NCBI GenBank assembly: GCA_021014325.1
Contig: CM037472.1
Location: forward strand, 28,792,234 to 28,856,233
Origin: Plazaster borealis
Lineage: Eukaryota > Echinodermata > Asteroidea > Forcipulatida > Labidiasteridae
Direction of reading: 5' to 3'
DNA length: 64,000 nucleotides
Shown here: positions 47,355 through 59,035 of the stretch, one piece after another
Layout: each line of letters begins with the position of its first letter
Numbering within the stretch: the stretch's first letter is position 1
The notes under the pieces: model-generated
Told to the model about the DNA's origin: nothing
The model's database searches: none
What the model saw: only the letters and a program-made list of their open reading frames with translations
Position numbers and translations under genes: made by a program

Positions 47355-47935
47355 GTGTACCATGGCTGAGTGGTCAAGCACATCGGAGTTGTGTGCTGGT
47401 GTTTCCAATCAGCAGAGATTGGGTTCGAGTCCCGGTCATGACACTTGGGTCCTTAAAGCAGCAGCCGATTTCACGAAACGCTAGGATTAATCCTATCTCG
47501 AGTTAGGACGAGTAACTTGTCCTAACTTAGGATTAATCTTAAGGTTTACATGTTACAGAGCAAGGCTGGGACTCGTCCTAAGCCCTAAGATTAATCCTAA
47601 GTTAGAAAGAGTTTGGTGAAATCGACGGCTGGACACTTAACCATTGTTGCTTTGTCTTTCAGAAGAAACAAAAAGCCGTAGGTCCCGTGTGTTGTGTAAT
47701 GCAAGAACCTGAGCACACTTATCGTTAAGAGAAGGGGTTTGCCTCGCGGATGTTTCTGGCATGGTTTGCTGCAGACGCTGCATCACCTTGTAAAACCCTT
47801 ACAAGGTGCTATTTAAAAGGGTCTCATAACTCAAAAACTTAGCATACCTGTCTTAGTAACATACTAATAAGCGCTTTGAAATATGTATATAAAGCGCTGT
47901 ATAAAAACTGATTAATATTATTCATATTATTCATT
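47355..47935 (+). mobile_element. tRNA-Leu-like SINE with nested foldback
   Basis: The head is GTGTACCATGGCTGAGTGGT and GGGTTCGAGTCCCGGTCATG. The body, GGTCCCGTGTGTTGTGTAAT, continues to AAGCGCTTTGAAATATGTAT and a TTA-rich tail near 47910. A foldback element (47465-47628) interrupts it after CCTTAAAGCAGCA. Confidence 0.8.
47465..47628. mobile_element. Foldback MITE with GATTTCAC ends
   Basis: CGATTTCACGAAACGCTAGG ... GTTTGGTGAAATCGACGGC. Interior blocks AGGATTAATCCTA, AGTTAGGACGAGT and ACTCGTCCTAA pair with each other. A diverged end of this family is at 58970-59035 (GCCGATTTCACAAAGATCTA). Confidence 0.8.
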
Positions 47936-48297
47936 TCTAGATAAAAATGATACATTATGTATCTGAAATGAGAAATGTGGTCGAACAGACTTGAAAACCC
48001 CCCAAATCTGCAATGAAAAAAGGCCTGCTTGTTTCTGTCTGAATTTCCTTGATGCGGATGAAATCCGGATGCTTTTGCAAACATTTCACCGGGAATGCAT
48101 AATGCAAGGGATGTAGCTTAAAGCTTTAGTGTACAGAGTGGAATTCATTCCAACAGTGCTCACAGTGCTGTGAATTTCCCAGCAATGTCCGTCTTGTGGT
48201 TTTCATAACCCTGTAAGTGCAGGCTACCTTGATAATCTTGAATGCATGCCGAGAAAGTTTCGTTTCCGTTTTGTCCATACTTTGTAAAGCAGAGTAT

Positions 48298-48441
48298 AAG
48301 GCCGTGTTCGAATTGGCGGCTACAGCTACGGCTACGGCTAAATTGTCACGTCATCATGCGTTGAAGTATAGGACGTCCTTAGCAACACCCTTAGCAACAG
48401 TCGTAGCCGTAGCTGTAGCCGCCAATTCGGATACGGCCTTA
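48298..48441. mobile_element. Foldback MITE family J, copy 1
   Basis: AAGGCCGTGTTCGAATTGGC (then GGCTAC) pairs with GTAGCCGCCAATTCGGATAC (then GGCCTTA). CTACGGCTACGGCTA pairs with TAGCCGTAGCTGTAGCC inside. It matches 30936-31048. Confidence 0.88.
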
Positions 48442-50382
48442 GCCAGGCTATATAACACTGTCATGTTTGATCTTTATTCCGTACTGATGTTCAAATATGT
48501 TATTATGACAAACGTCTCTCCACATCTAACATGGACTCCATCATGATCTTTGAAGAATAATCAAAACATGGCCACTCAATCCATGTACCAGTGCAATCAC
48601 CCAATATAATTTCTCTGCTGACATAGGATATGGGCAAACACGCACATATTTACACGAACTTCTAAATATACCTCCATTTGAGCTGCTATTGTTACATATT
48701 TCTATTGCTGTACTGAAGCAAGGGACATGCCCTCCCACGAATAACGCATAATGCAATATCCTTGTGAATTTTACCAAATTTTACGCCGTCGTCGTCATGA
48801 TAGATTTAATAAAAAATTTACTTCAGAGGTTAGTGGAAATTGACTAGTGAGATGTCAGGCTGGTCTATGTATAGGATAATGACACAACTAGCTCGGTGCA
48901 AAAAATTGACCATTCTCGTTAGCCTATTGTTTTGTTGGCCCATTCTTTTTATTGCAAACAATTCCATGCTTTTTATCACAACAATAACTTTTTTTAATTT
49001 TAATTTTAATTCTGAATTAAAGGGGTACAAAAAGCGGAAAAACCTCAAATGTATCATTTTTTAAAAATGTGAGCCAAGATCCGAGGATGTAGGAAGGAAA
49101 AGTATTGCAGTTCAGTACAGTACTATAATGTCCTTATTACAGCTTGAATGGATTTCATGAGTTGCTTTTGCAGACAGTGGAGCTCCTGGTAAATGGTTAT
49201 CGATAAAAATTGTTCTCCAAAGTAAGTTATTGGCAAAAAAGGAAATTTGTAGACATTGGATATTGACATTTAACTTGTGATTATTACGGATACGAAATTG
49301 CAAATGAGGTCCTTACAGCACTGAGCTGGTCATGTTCCTTGTATTCAATAACAGTAATGAATAATAATAGCACAAAAAATAACCAGACTATTTCTCCTTC
49401 CAGCCTCGGTCTGGTTGCATCTATTTGAATGGGAGAAAATCAAGATGGCTGCCCCATGATAACGGTCTATAGCCCAGCTGATTGCAACTGACCCAATTTC
49501 AAGGCTCTGCGTACCGCGGAATTCCGGCTTACAGCCACCAGTATCTGGCTTACAGGGTTTATAGAGTCAAATGTCTGCACTAGCTGTGTAAGCCAAGAAC
49601 GCTTAGTAACGTGAAGTACGCATGCATAAGCAGAAATCTTTGCTAACCTGTGACATACCCTGACATTAATAATAAGCGTGACTACAGGAAGTGCCAATTT
49701 TGTGCTTATGGTAAATCAGCACAGCCATATCATTAACTTGTGACACTGAAGTGATAGAAGTAGCAAATGGTGGAATTCCCACGTCATAAAGTACCACTGT
49801 TTTACCGGAAAAATGATGAAGTAGACAAGATATACAGTCAATGCATACTGTCTTACTGACTGTCAAATTCAAATACTACACAATTCAAAGTTTACTTTTC
49901 AGCATTGACGTTTCCCTGCACTACATGACCGCGCTCCTTTAAATAATTTGTACACAACCAGTGTCAGGTGTCAACTGTCGGCAAATACGAAGCCCGTGAT
50001 TGAGTACGGTCCCTCTGCAGATATTGCAGAAATGTCATGGTTACCCGTTAAAACCCAATGTGCTATATGAATCACCTGCTATATAACGATAACACCAGAG
50101 TGACTCTCCAACCCCAACCCCCCAACCCCCCAAAAAGGTAATCATTTGATTTGTTTTAGTATTAATAATTAAAAATATTAATACAAGTAACAGTAAGAAA
50201 CAAAAAAGGGAAAAACTGCAACCTGCAAACGAGCATACTGCGCATTTTTCATCCCATGCAGCATCGAAATTCCAAGGGATCAAAAATTGCCCATCCGTGC
50301 AAATATCATGTATTTGCAGCAAGAGACAATCTTCCTTTTCTTTTTTTAGAATCAAAATCTAGGCATCTAAGTTGAAGAAGCT

Positions 50383-51210
50383 TTAAAGGTAGGATCATAG
50401 ATTGGTTTTTGTCAACTTTAAAGGTATCGTACACGTTTGGTAATTACTCAAAATATATATTAGCATAAAAACTTACTTGGTAACGAGCAACAGAGAGCTG
50501 TTGATAGTATAAAACATTGTGAGAAACGACTCCCTCTGAAGTAACGTAGCTTTTGAGAAAGAGGTCATTTCTCACTAAAATAATAAAAACTTCTTGCAAG
50601 AAGTTTTTATTCCTACATCTGAAAACACACAAATTTGTATAACAAGGGTGTTTTTTTCTTTCATCATTTTCTTGCAACTTCGATGACCAATTGAGCCCAA
50701 ATTTTCACAGGCTTGTTATTTGATGCATATGTTGGGATACACCGAATGAGAACACTGGTCTTTGACAATTACCAAACGTGTACGATGCCTTTAAATGCTG
50801 ATTTTTTAGGTAAAATTATAAAGATAGATACAGTAAAAGTCACATGTGAAAGTTTTCGGCTGAATACAGTGTCTGCTTGTTGAGAAAACAGCAAATAAAT
50901 GTCACAGTATTTTCACACAAACGTTGAATCTACCACGTTTAGTGAGGTGACAGGGGGTACCAACCGCAACTCTGGACGCAGCACTCACGAACAGGACACC
51001 AAGCCACAGAAATCTAACAACCATCCATGCATGAATAGTTTCTCAGATTCAAATGTTTTGGGGTGAAAAATTATCCAAACCATATTACTTCTAAGAGGAA
51101 TCTTTTCCCAAAATAGTTTATACTATCAACAGCTGCAGTGCTTCTCGCAAAGAAAGTTGTTATGGTCAGTAATTTTTTGAGTATTTAACAATCTATGACC
51201 CTATCTTTAA
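50383..51210 (+). mobile_element. MITE family D, copy 2, split by MITE A
   Basis: Left end TTAAAGGTAGGATCATAGAT, right end ATCTATGACCCTATCTTTAA. The family A insert occupies 50418-50794. The interior GGGGGTACCAACCGCA and CACGTTTAGTGAGGTGACAG matches copy 1 (25987-26397) in reverse. Confidence 0.8.
50418..50794 (-). mobile_element. MITE family A, copy 7, nested in D
   Basis: Ends TTAAAGGTATCGTACACG and GTACGATGCCTTTAA. It lies 35 bp inside family D and is preceded by GTCAACT. TTAA is on both sides. Confidence 0.92.
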
Positions 51211-52029
51211 CTGCCATCACTAAGAAATATGAATTTTACAGAGTCTATCACACAGAAGCCTTGAGGCGTCTCTGAATACTTTTAATACCCAAGTGGTTTT
51301 CATAAAAAATATAGCTCACAATTGGACGTTAGTGACTTCACAGAATCCTGTGGAATTGCATCAATTTCAAGCAAATTGCTCCTTTGCTGGGAAAGAGCAT
51401 GATTCTTTTGAGAATTAGAGAATAGTTGTATCTCCTCAAGTCTAACCTTGTTATCCGCACGACTTGCTTCAAACCAGAAATCAAATAGACTGAGAATTTC
51501 ACCGGCTCAGTATGATGTCCGACGTGCTTCTATTTTTTCCACTAATGACCTAGATTCTGAATCAAGTCCTTCGTTGTTAGTAACTGACCAATCAGGGTGC
51601 TCCAATGATGAGATTTGTAGAGCGCACTGGCTTGAGTAATACGCCTTTACAGTGTTTGATCGCTAAAATGTCACTCACATCATCCTTGCTTCATCTTAAT
51701 AATGAGCACACAAGGGCACGCAGTCATCCGACGTTGTCATGTCGAGATCACCAAAGTAAACAGCCGGGTAAATTTGTATATATTACTATAGTATTTCTGA
51801 TATTTACTTTTATTTCATGTTACTGACATCAATTTTATGGCATTTGATGATGTCTTGTTTCATGTGCTGATTTCAAAGCACTTCCGATACTTTCCTAAAA
51901 GGCCTTTTACATATTGTTTCCTAAATGATGAAATTAATATCAGCCTAATTCTGATCCTCAACCGAGCATCTTTTTTTTTGCTTTTTTATGGCTTGTTCTT
52001 CTTCCCTGAAGTTACCCATTTTATAGAAG

Positions 52030-52115
52030 AATTTTCAGAGGTTACTTATATCATGGAGGAAGAAAATTGCTTATATCATGGAGGAAGATTCTAATTCTAC
52101 CTCCATGGTTACATT
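52030..52115. repeat. Direct repeat and hairpin of the CATGGAGG type
   Basis: TTATATCATGGAGGAAGA occurs twice in a row, and the second copy pairs with TCTACCTCCATGGTTA. It resembles the hairpin of repeat L. Confidence 0.6.
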
Positions 52116-52689
52116 AAGTAAAGGTGTACCTTTAATGTGATTATTGGTGTCGCACCATGAGCAGGACCCCCAAACCAAACCTTCTAACCACTTCCACGCC
52201 CAATGCCTCTTTCTCACTTAATCTGATAAGTTGGCAAAACATTGCCGGGGATTTAATCGTAGCCGCAGCAGCTCGTGCAGGAATGCCATTACTGGACTGG
52301 TAACACGGCCTCTTCCCCGGTTGCCCGAGAGGGATTGATACAGCGCTGACTTGCACTTAACCCCTTGAGCGTAAAGAGCGATGTGCGGGGAAGACCTACA
52401 ATAAACAGGCATGTCAGTGGCTAAATGAAATCACTGTTTCTATTGATTGGAGGGGATAGCTGCCGGCTAGAGCTGTGTGCACACTAGGACTAATAGAAGC
52501 AAATTGAGTTATGGCAGGCTGTGTGTCATCACAATGCTGCGCTTTCAAATAGAGAAGATGGTGAAGATTTCTTCATTGTTCAAGAAAGATCACATGAACC
52601 CAGAAGAAATCCCCCCGGTGAATCGGCAGATTCAAGAACTCATTATCATTTTAATATTTATATTTCTAAATTGATTTCAATAAGTTCTT

Positions 52690-52870
52690 TATAATATTTG
52701 TTTTTTACCCATACACAAATAAGTGTTGAACATTGTATACTAAGTACTTTTCCCGAGTCCTGTGAAAAAAAATTCCACAGGGCTTCGAACCCTTGACCTT
52801 TGCCATTCTAGAGTAGATGTCTTACCACCAGACCACCGAGCTTGCCCGGTAGCTAGAGACAGTTCAAATC
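52690..52870 (-). mobile_element. tRNA-derived SINE, type 3
   Basis: The minus strand reads CTCGGTGGTCTGGTGGTAAG, GGTCAAGGGTTCGAAGCCCT and CACAGGACTCGGGAAAAGTA. This is the shorter counterpart of 36975-37350. Confidence 0.75.
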
Positions 52871-52976
52871 CTATATTCTTTAATATTATCACTTCTCCTG
52901 TTTCTCTGAGATGGCAGTAAGATGGTCTGACCCCCTAGGTTGCATAGAACACATGAAGTTTTAGGGGTTCCTTAAA

Positions 52977-53252
52977 TTAAGGAGAAAAAGAAAGTTCTTT
53001 GTGTCAGCTTTAGACAACGAGGCCTCTGTTAGGGTGTCTCCTACTACCGTCTTGGTTCACCTTGGTAGAGGTGCTTCAGCACAAAAAGTAGCTAAGCACA
53101 ACAAAATTATGCTTAAGGAGAAAAAGAGAGTTCTTTGTGTCAGCTTTGGACAATGAGGCCTCTGTGTTACGGTGTCTGTTCTATTACCGTCTACGTCCAC
53201 TTTGGTAGAGCTGCTTACGCACAAAAAGTAGCTAAGCACAACAAAATTATGC
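52977..53252. repeat. ~136-bp tandem duplication (2 units)
   Basis: Unit 1 is 52977-53112 and unit 2 is 53113-53252. Both start TTAAGGAGAAAAAG and contain GTTCTTTGTGTCAGCTTT and AAAAAGTAGCTAAGCACAAC. Divergence is modest (roughly one change in ten by eye). Confidence 0.88.
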
Positions 53253-53377
53253 TTACCAGAATCAGGTCACCAGCCAAACTAACATATGATGTCACAAGTA
53301 CAATTTGTGACTGGTATCCTGCTCATTTCTGCTCAGCAGAAAATTGTTGAGCATTATTTTTCTATTAAATTGGGCCC
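53208..53377 (-). mobile_element. MITE family E, partial copy 3
   Basis: The minus strand begins GGGCCCAATTTAATAGAAAA and runs through TTCTGCTGAGCAGAAATGAG, CCAGTCACAAATTGTACTTG and TAGCTACTTTTTGTGCGTAA, matching 38586-38741. It overlaps the tandem duplication, so part of E was duplicated. Confidence 0.75.
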
Positions 53378-53799
53378 TGTTTACCAAGTAAAGAGAGTGG
53401 CTGACTGTGATCGACCTGTGAAACCCCCTTAGACCCTTAAAATAAGCTAAATTCATTATGTGCATACACAGCGTGAAAATATGCCACAACATAATCTTGT
53501 GTTTTCCCCCAAGGCCTCGGAACCCCCCCCCCCCCTTTGATTCAATTTTGTATAAATTCACTTCCATGTACGTGTTGATGCATTTTGCTTGAAGTAACAA
53601 AACTATTTAGAAGTTTATAACTCACAAGTTTCATTTGTCAGTTGATCAGTGTGCGAAACAATCTCTAAAAGGGCATTCGACAACTGGGGTTCTAAGTTCC
53701 ATTTACCTATGATTACAATACACCATCCTATTATATGAGCTAAACTGAGGACTAAACATTATTGTGACTTATTAAGCACGTTGGGCTCAGGTTGTGATG

Positions 53800-53870
53800 A
53801 TGGCCTGGAGTCATCGGAGTGTGGGTTTGAATCCCGGTCACTGCGGGTACGTGCAACGGTAGATATTGTT
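53800..53870 (+). mobile_element. tRNA-derived SINE fragment
   Basis: GTGTGGGTTTGAATCCCGGT is B-box-like; there is no clear A-box and no cloverleaf. Confidence 0.4.
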
Positions 53871-53897
53871 GATAATATAAAGCAACCTGGTGTGGCA

Positions 53898-54014
53898 GGA
53901 GATTCTGTCCCCCCCATACGGCGAACTGTGCACAAACGTCTGCTGATAGCACCCTCTTTTGAATCAACCTCCTTCAGCCCATGTTAATTTCTCATTATGG
54001 GGGACAGAATCTCC
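53898..54014. mobile_element. Foldback with GGGGACAGAATCTCC arms
   Basis: GGAGATTCTGTCCCCCCCAT at the left pairs with TATGGGGGACAGAATCTCC at the right over about 18 bp. It is 117 bp long and the arms are almost perfect. Confidence 0.85.
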
Positions 54015-54654
54015 GGGGGACAGATTTCACTAGGACACTGGTACTGCATACTCCTGTTGACCCTAATTCACCTGACGCCATCATCACAACAATTTTGGTT
54101 GTGCCATTTTGAGAGTCAATGTCGCTGTGTGTTACATAAAGTGTAATGAGTATTTTAGGTGGTGCGGCGTTTAAATGTTTTTGTTAACCATACTTCCACG
54201 TGTAGTTTTACTCCTAAACTGGCGAGCGTGGCAGAGAGTAGCCGGGTATGTGAGGTTGGAGCAAGAGGTTAACAGTAGAGACGGTTAGTGGAATGCCTAA
54301 GGTGTGATAGAGGGGAAGTAGAGTTTTTGCCCAGTCCAAGCGCCTCATCCGAAGGCGCTAGGATGGGCTGACGTATACAAATAACCCCAGTCACCTCTTC
54401 CTGTTTACGACAAGTTTCGACTATCAATAATAATGTATTTGTGTAAATCCATTGTATATAATTATTCTCATTCTTTGCATTGTACTAAAAAATAGGTCCC
54501 CATCGCAACATTCTTCTTACTTTGGTTTAAAAAGATCGTTTACATTAACCATGGAGCCTCCATGCTTTTATCATATCGTTTATGTACATGTTGTGATTCT
54601 GCGCATTGCGCCGAGTGCAGTACAATCATTCCCATCATGCATCTCTACATCCTG

Positions 54655-56415
54655 AACAAGAATTTGAACAAGCTCATCAGCCCCATCCCAGCGGTCTTGG
54701 ATGAGACTTGTGGGGCCCAGTGAACAAGCTCATCAGCCCCACCCCAGCGGTCTTGGGTGAGACTTGTGGGGCCCAGTGAACAAGCTCATCAGCCCCATCC
54801 CAGTGGTCTTGGATGAGACTTGTGGGGCCCAGTGAACAAGCTCATCAGCCCCATCCCAGTGGTCTTGGATGAGACTGGTGGGGCCCAGTGAACAAGCTCA
54901 TCAGCCCCATCCCAGCGGTCTTGGATGAGACTTGTGGGGCCCAGTGAACAAGCTCATCAGCCCCATCCCAGCGGTCTTGGATGAGACTGGTGGGGCTCAG
55001 CAAACAAGCTCATCAGTCCCATCCCAGCGGTCTTGGATGAGACTGGTGGGGCTCAGCAAACAAGCTCATCAGCCCCACCCCAGTGGTCTTGGATGAGACT
55101 TGTGGGGCCCAGTGAACAAGCTCATCAGCCCCCATCCCAGTGGTCTTGGATGAGACTGGTGGGGCCAAGTGAACAAGCTCATCAGCCCCATCCCAGTGGT
55201 CTTGGATGAGACTGGTGGAGCCCAGTGAACAAGCTCATCAGCTCATCCCAGTGGTCTTGGATGAGACCGGTGGGGCCCTGTGACAGCCCCATCCCAGCGG
55301 TCTTGGACGAGACTGGTGGGGCCCAGTGAACAAGCTCATCAGCCCCATCCCAGTTGTCTTGGATGAGACTGGTGGGGCTCAGCAAACAAGCTCATCAGCC
55401 CCATCCCAGTGGTCTTGGATGAGACTGGTGGGGCCCAGTGAACAAACTCATCAGCCCCATCCCAGTGGTCTTGGATGAGACCAGTCACTGGTCTCATCCA
55501 AGACCGCTGGGATGGGGCTGATGAGCTCAGTGGGGCCCAGTGAACAAGCTCATCAGCCCCATCCCAGTTGTCTTGGATGAGACTGGTGGGGCCCAGTGAA
55601 CAAGCTCATCAGCCCATCCCTGCGGTCTTGAATGAGACCGGTGGGGCCCTGTGACAGCCCCATCCCAGCGGTCTTGGACGAGACTGGTGGGGCCCAGTGA
55701 ACAAGCTCATCAGCCCCATCCCAGTTGTCTTGGATGAGACTGGTGGGGCCCAGTGAACAAGCTCATCAGCCCCATCCCAGGGGTCTTGGATGAGACTGGT
55801 GGGGCCCAGTGAACAAGCTCATCAGCCCCACCCCAGCGGTCTTGGATGAGACCAGTGGGGCAGGGCGAACAAGCTCATCAGCCCCATCCCAGCGGTCTTG
55901 GATGAGACTGGTGGGGCTCAGCAAACAAGCTCATCAGCCCATACCAGCGGTCTTGGATGAGACTGGTGGGGCTCAGCAAACAAGCTCATCAGCCCCATCC
56001 CAGCGGTCTAGCATGAGGGGCAGGGCGAACAAGCTCATCAGCCCATCCCAGCGGTCTTGGATGAGACTGGTGGGGCTCAGCAAACAAGCACATCAGCCCC
56101 ATCCCAGCGGTCTTGGATGAGACTGGTGGGGCTCAGCAAACAAGCTCATCAGCCCCATCCCAGCGGTCTAGCATGAGGGGCAGGGCGAACAAGCTCATCA
56201 GCCCATCCCAGCGGTCTTGGATGAGACTGGTGGGGCCCAGTGAACAAGCTCATCAGCTCACCCAGCAGTCTCAGATGAGACTGGTGGGGCCCAGTGAACA
56301 AGCTCATCAGCCCCATCCCAGCGGTCTTGGATGAGACTGGTGGGGCTCAGCAAACACGTTAATCAGCCCCATCCCAGCGGTCTTGGATGAGACTGGTGGA
56401 GCCCAGTGAACAACA
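54655..56415. repeat. 56-bp minisatellite, about 31 units, with one inverted unit
   Basis: The unit starts CAAGCTCATCAGCCCCATCC, continues CAGCGGTCTTGGATGAGACT and ends GGTGGGGCCCAGTGAA. Starts at 54669, 54725 and 54781 are exactly 56 bp apart. 56 is not a multiple of 3, so frames of up to 103 codons rotate through all phases and are artefacts. Variant units (CCCTGTGACAGCCCC; GTCTAGCATGAGGGGCAGGG) recur as blocks, which shows higher-order duplication. One unit is inverted at 55487-55527. Confidence 0.98.
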
Positions 56416-56841
56416 TGGCGGTTTGATACTTGGTGTCCAAATGTGCCTAAAATTGCCTATATTAGTATTATTATTTTTGTATTGTATTAATTTTTATTTT
56501 AAAAAACCCCGGAACAAACCCCTTCACTGGGGAAGGGTTACAATAACAAAACTTAAACTTTACAACATTGCAAAGAAGGAGTGGTTAGCGTGAACACAAA
56601 TATCAAATTATATTTGGTTTCCTTTAACTTAAAAGCAGAGAATATGTACTTGGCACACAATTCATAATGGTTTTATCATGACCATTTGTATCATACAACT
56701 TCTTTCTACATTAAACATTGGACCAAAGCAAATAAAGTGAATTATTATTGTAGTTTCTTTTTTGCTGTCTTTAGTGTTTCAGCAAAAAAACACCTAAATC
56801 TACCTCTGCCTGTACATTCAATCACTGAATCATACATGACA

Positions 56842-57233
56842 TTAAAGAGTCTGTATACGTTTGGTAATGACTCTGAAAATTAATGTCAATAAAAACTTAC
56901 TTGGTAAGAAGTACAGCAGCTTTGGATAGTATAATGCATTTTGAGAAACTTTTCACTCCGAAGTAATGCAGTTATGGAAAAATATATCACTTTTTATCCC
57001 CAAAAATTTGAATCTTAGAAGCATTACTGACAGTAACGTTTCTCAGATTGTGTATTCCAATTATTATTCTTCCTGGGTGGACATAACCGCTCCAGATTTT
57101 TGGCAATATCTAAAAAAAACACTACCGCCTTGAAATGAAATTTTCACTGGTTAGTTTTACGGTATATATATCTACAACTAGGATTGAAACAAACAGTGGG
57201 TTCCAATTACCAAACGTGTACGATGCCTTTAAA
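56842..57233 (+). mobile_element. MITE family B, copy 3
   Basis: TTAAAGAGTCTGTATACG and GTACGATGCCTTTAA. The central palindrome is ATTACTGACAGTAACGTTTC, and the interior GGACATAACCGCTCCAGATT matches copies 1 and 2. Confidence 0.88.
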
Positions 57234-58039
57234 TATACAAAGTGCAGGCTGCTGCATTCAAACACTGGATGCACTTTCAGCGGATCCCAAATACCGCAGG
57301 TGGTGCCAGCCTCCCAGACATGTTCAGCCAGCAAATTCAAAAGCTTTGAAAAAAAAAAAAACCTTTACTGCTCAGTTGCTCATCAAAAATGATGAAATGA
57401 TGGCATGTCACCTGAAGACACACACCCAAGGGCTCGTACTTCCATCTTTCAAAATTTGAACAAAAAATTACCACATGTGTCAACTGCCTTTGAGATATTT
57501 TTTTATGTATGTCGGTGTTTGTCTCGCTCGGAGGAATCACTTCCGGTGGTACAGCAAAGAGAAGAAGCAAAAAAAATCAATAAAATGATGACATGTCACC
57601 TCATCAAAAGTGCTGTCGGGTCGTAACATCCACTCTTTTTAGAATTTGTTAGAATTTTCACCGCTGGCATTTCAACCTTCTTTGGAAATGAGTTCTGATT
57701 GCGGAAAGTTTCAGGCTGCACTCCTCGCAAAGTTTATGTCGTGCCACGCGTAGGGCTACACAAACAACAAACACTGCCGCGTCATTTCCAGCCGGGAAAA
57801 AACAACATTGCCTTCTGTGTAAAGACAAAATACAGGAATTTCCGTGTTCAAAAAATAGGAATAATAACAAATAATAACAATTAGTTTCAATTTGAAAGCT
57901 CAGTCTTGATAAAAAGTCCATGCCAGCAACAATCCCCTCATGAAATAGTTCCATCTGAAATACTGCCAAATCAAGGAAAAAGCTAAATTGAAGACCCTGC
58001 ACAAAATCCCTAACAATAAACAAACAATTTTTCAAAGAA

Positions 58040-58345
58040 GAATATTTATGTCAGTCAAAAGGTCAAATTCTACAGCGTTTTGATTGAATATCATCAGTAT
58101 TCAGAAAAATAAACTTAAAATTTGTCCTGTACAAAAATGTTCAGACCTGTATATTTAACATTAGACCTCATTAGATGTTTTTGGATGTTGACAAAATTGC
58201 ACTAGACGGGTATCAATTACAATGGCATTTTACACCGTTTTAATGTAAGGTTAGAGACTTGCAGTTCTTTTTCCCACTTTCAAAAGAAAACTATTGGAAA
58301 ATGAGGGCAATACAAAACTGAATTTGACCTTGGAGCTCCTCTTTA
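58040..58345 (+). mobile_element. MITE family I, copy 4
   Basis: The right end reads AAACTGAATTTGACCTTGGA then GCTCCTCTTTAA. Interior ACGGGTATCAATTACAATGG matches 43327-43655. The left end is eroded. Confidence 0.7.
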
Positions 58346-58969
58346 AGACAAGTTCTCTGTGATGATGAAGAATTGTATCGTGTGTACAGCCCAGGTGATC
58401 GATGACGCTTTCAGCATGCCAGGGAGCAGAACGATGGGTACAGCAATTAATGACCAGTGAGGACTTAATTTAATCATTGAAGTTTCTGCCTGGGGCATGG
58501 TTCTGGCTATTTCCAGATGCAATTACCTTTATCCACTATCAGAACAAGCAGTAATACCAAAAACTTATATATATATAACAACCTCTATAAAAATTGACAT
58601 CTGCACAAGTTTTACTATACATTTTTACTCTGAATTTGTCAGGACTTTTACTCTGAATTTAATCGAATTGTATCACCTTGAATTTATCGGAAGCTAAATG
58701 CCCAAGGGCAACAGTGATTTAGTTCACCTTTTCAGTTTGTCATCAGCTAATGTCTTTATGTAGTTTGTTTATTTCTTTCTTTGTTTGTTTTTGCATGAGG
58801 TGACAAATAAATTCCAATAATACCAATAATAACAGAAATTATCAACTGTTTTTTTTTTCCCAGAAAGATCAAAACCGTTTATAATAAATAAATAAAAAAG
58901 AGAGTTAATGGTTTCAAGACTACGAAGGTTTTCAGACGTTTCCTACAATACAGTGGGAGAATCCCTGGG

Positions 58970-59035
58970 GCCGATTTCACAAAGATCTAAGATTGATCGT
59001 AACTGCAAATCAATCGTAGTTGCTTAGTAAAGTGT
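58970..59035. mobile_element. Foldback end related to 47465-47628
   Basis: GGCCGATTTCACAAAGATCT then AAGATTGATCG...AATCAATCGTAGTTGCTTA. One end only is recognisable. Confidence 0.4.

Noticed and set aside
49490..49740. Additional MITE E copy
   Set aside because: CCCAATTTCAAGGCTCTGCG resembles an E end, but the matching second end is not clear enough to define an element.
51448..52680. Short plus-strand frames (SARLASNQKSNRLRISPAQ; MVKISSLFKKDHMNPEEI) as exons
   Set aside because: They look mildly protein-like but lack convincing splice sites, neighbours or recognisable domains.
54655..56415. Open frames of up to 103 codons suggesting a repeat protein (NKLISP, SAPSQRS motifs)
   Set aside because: They follow a 56-bp unit that shifts the frame at each repeat, with stops in most frames. 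It is a minisatellite.
54655..56415. CTGATGAG on the minus strand of each unit as a hammerhead ribozyme core
   Set aside because: No GAAA follows a paired stem in the unit, and the CTTGT/ACAAG pairing is lost in most units.
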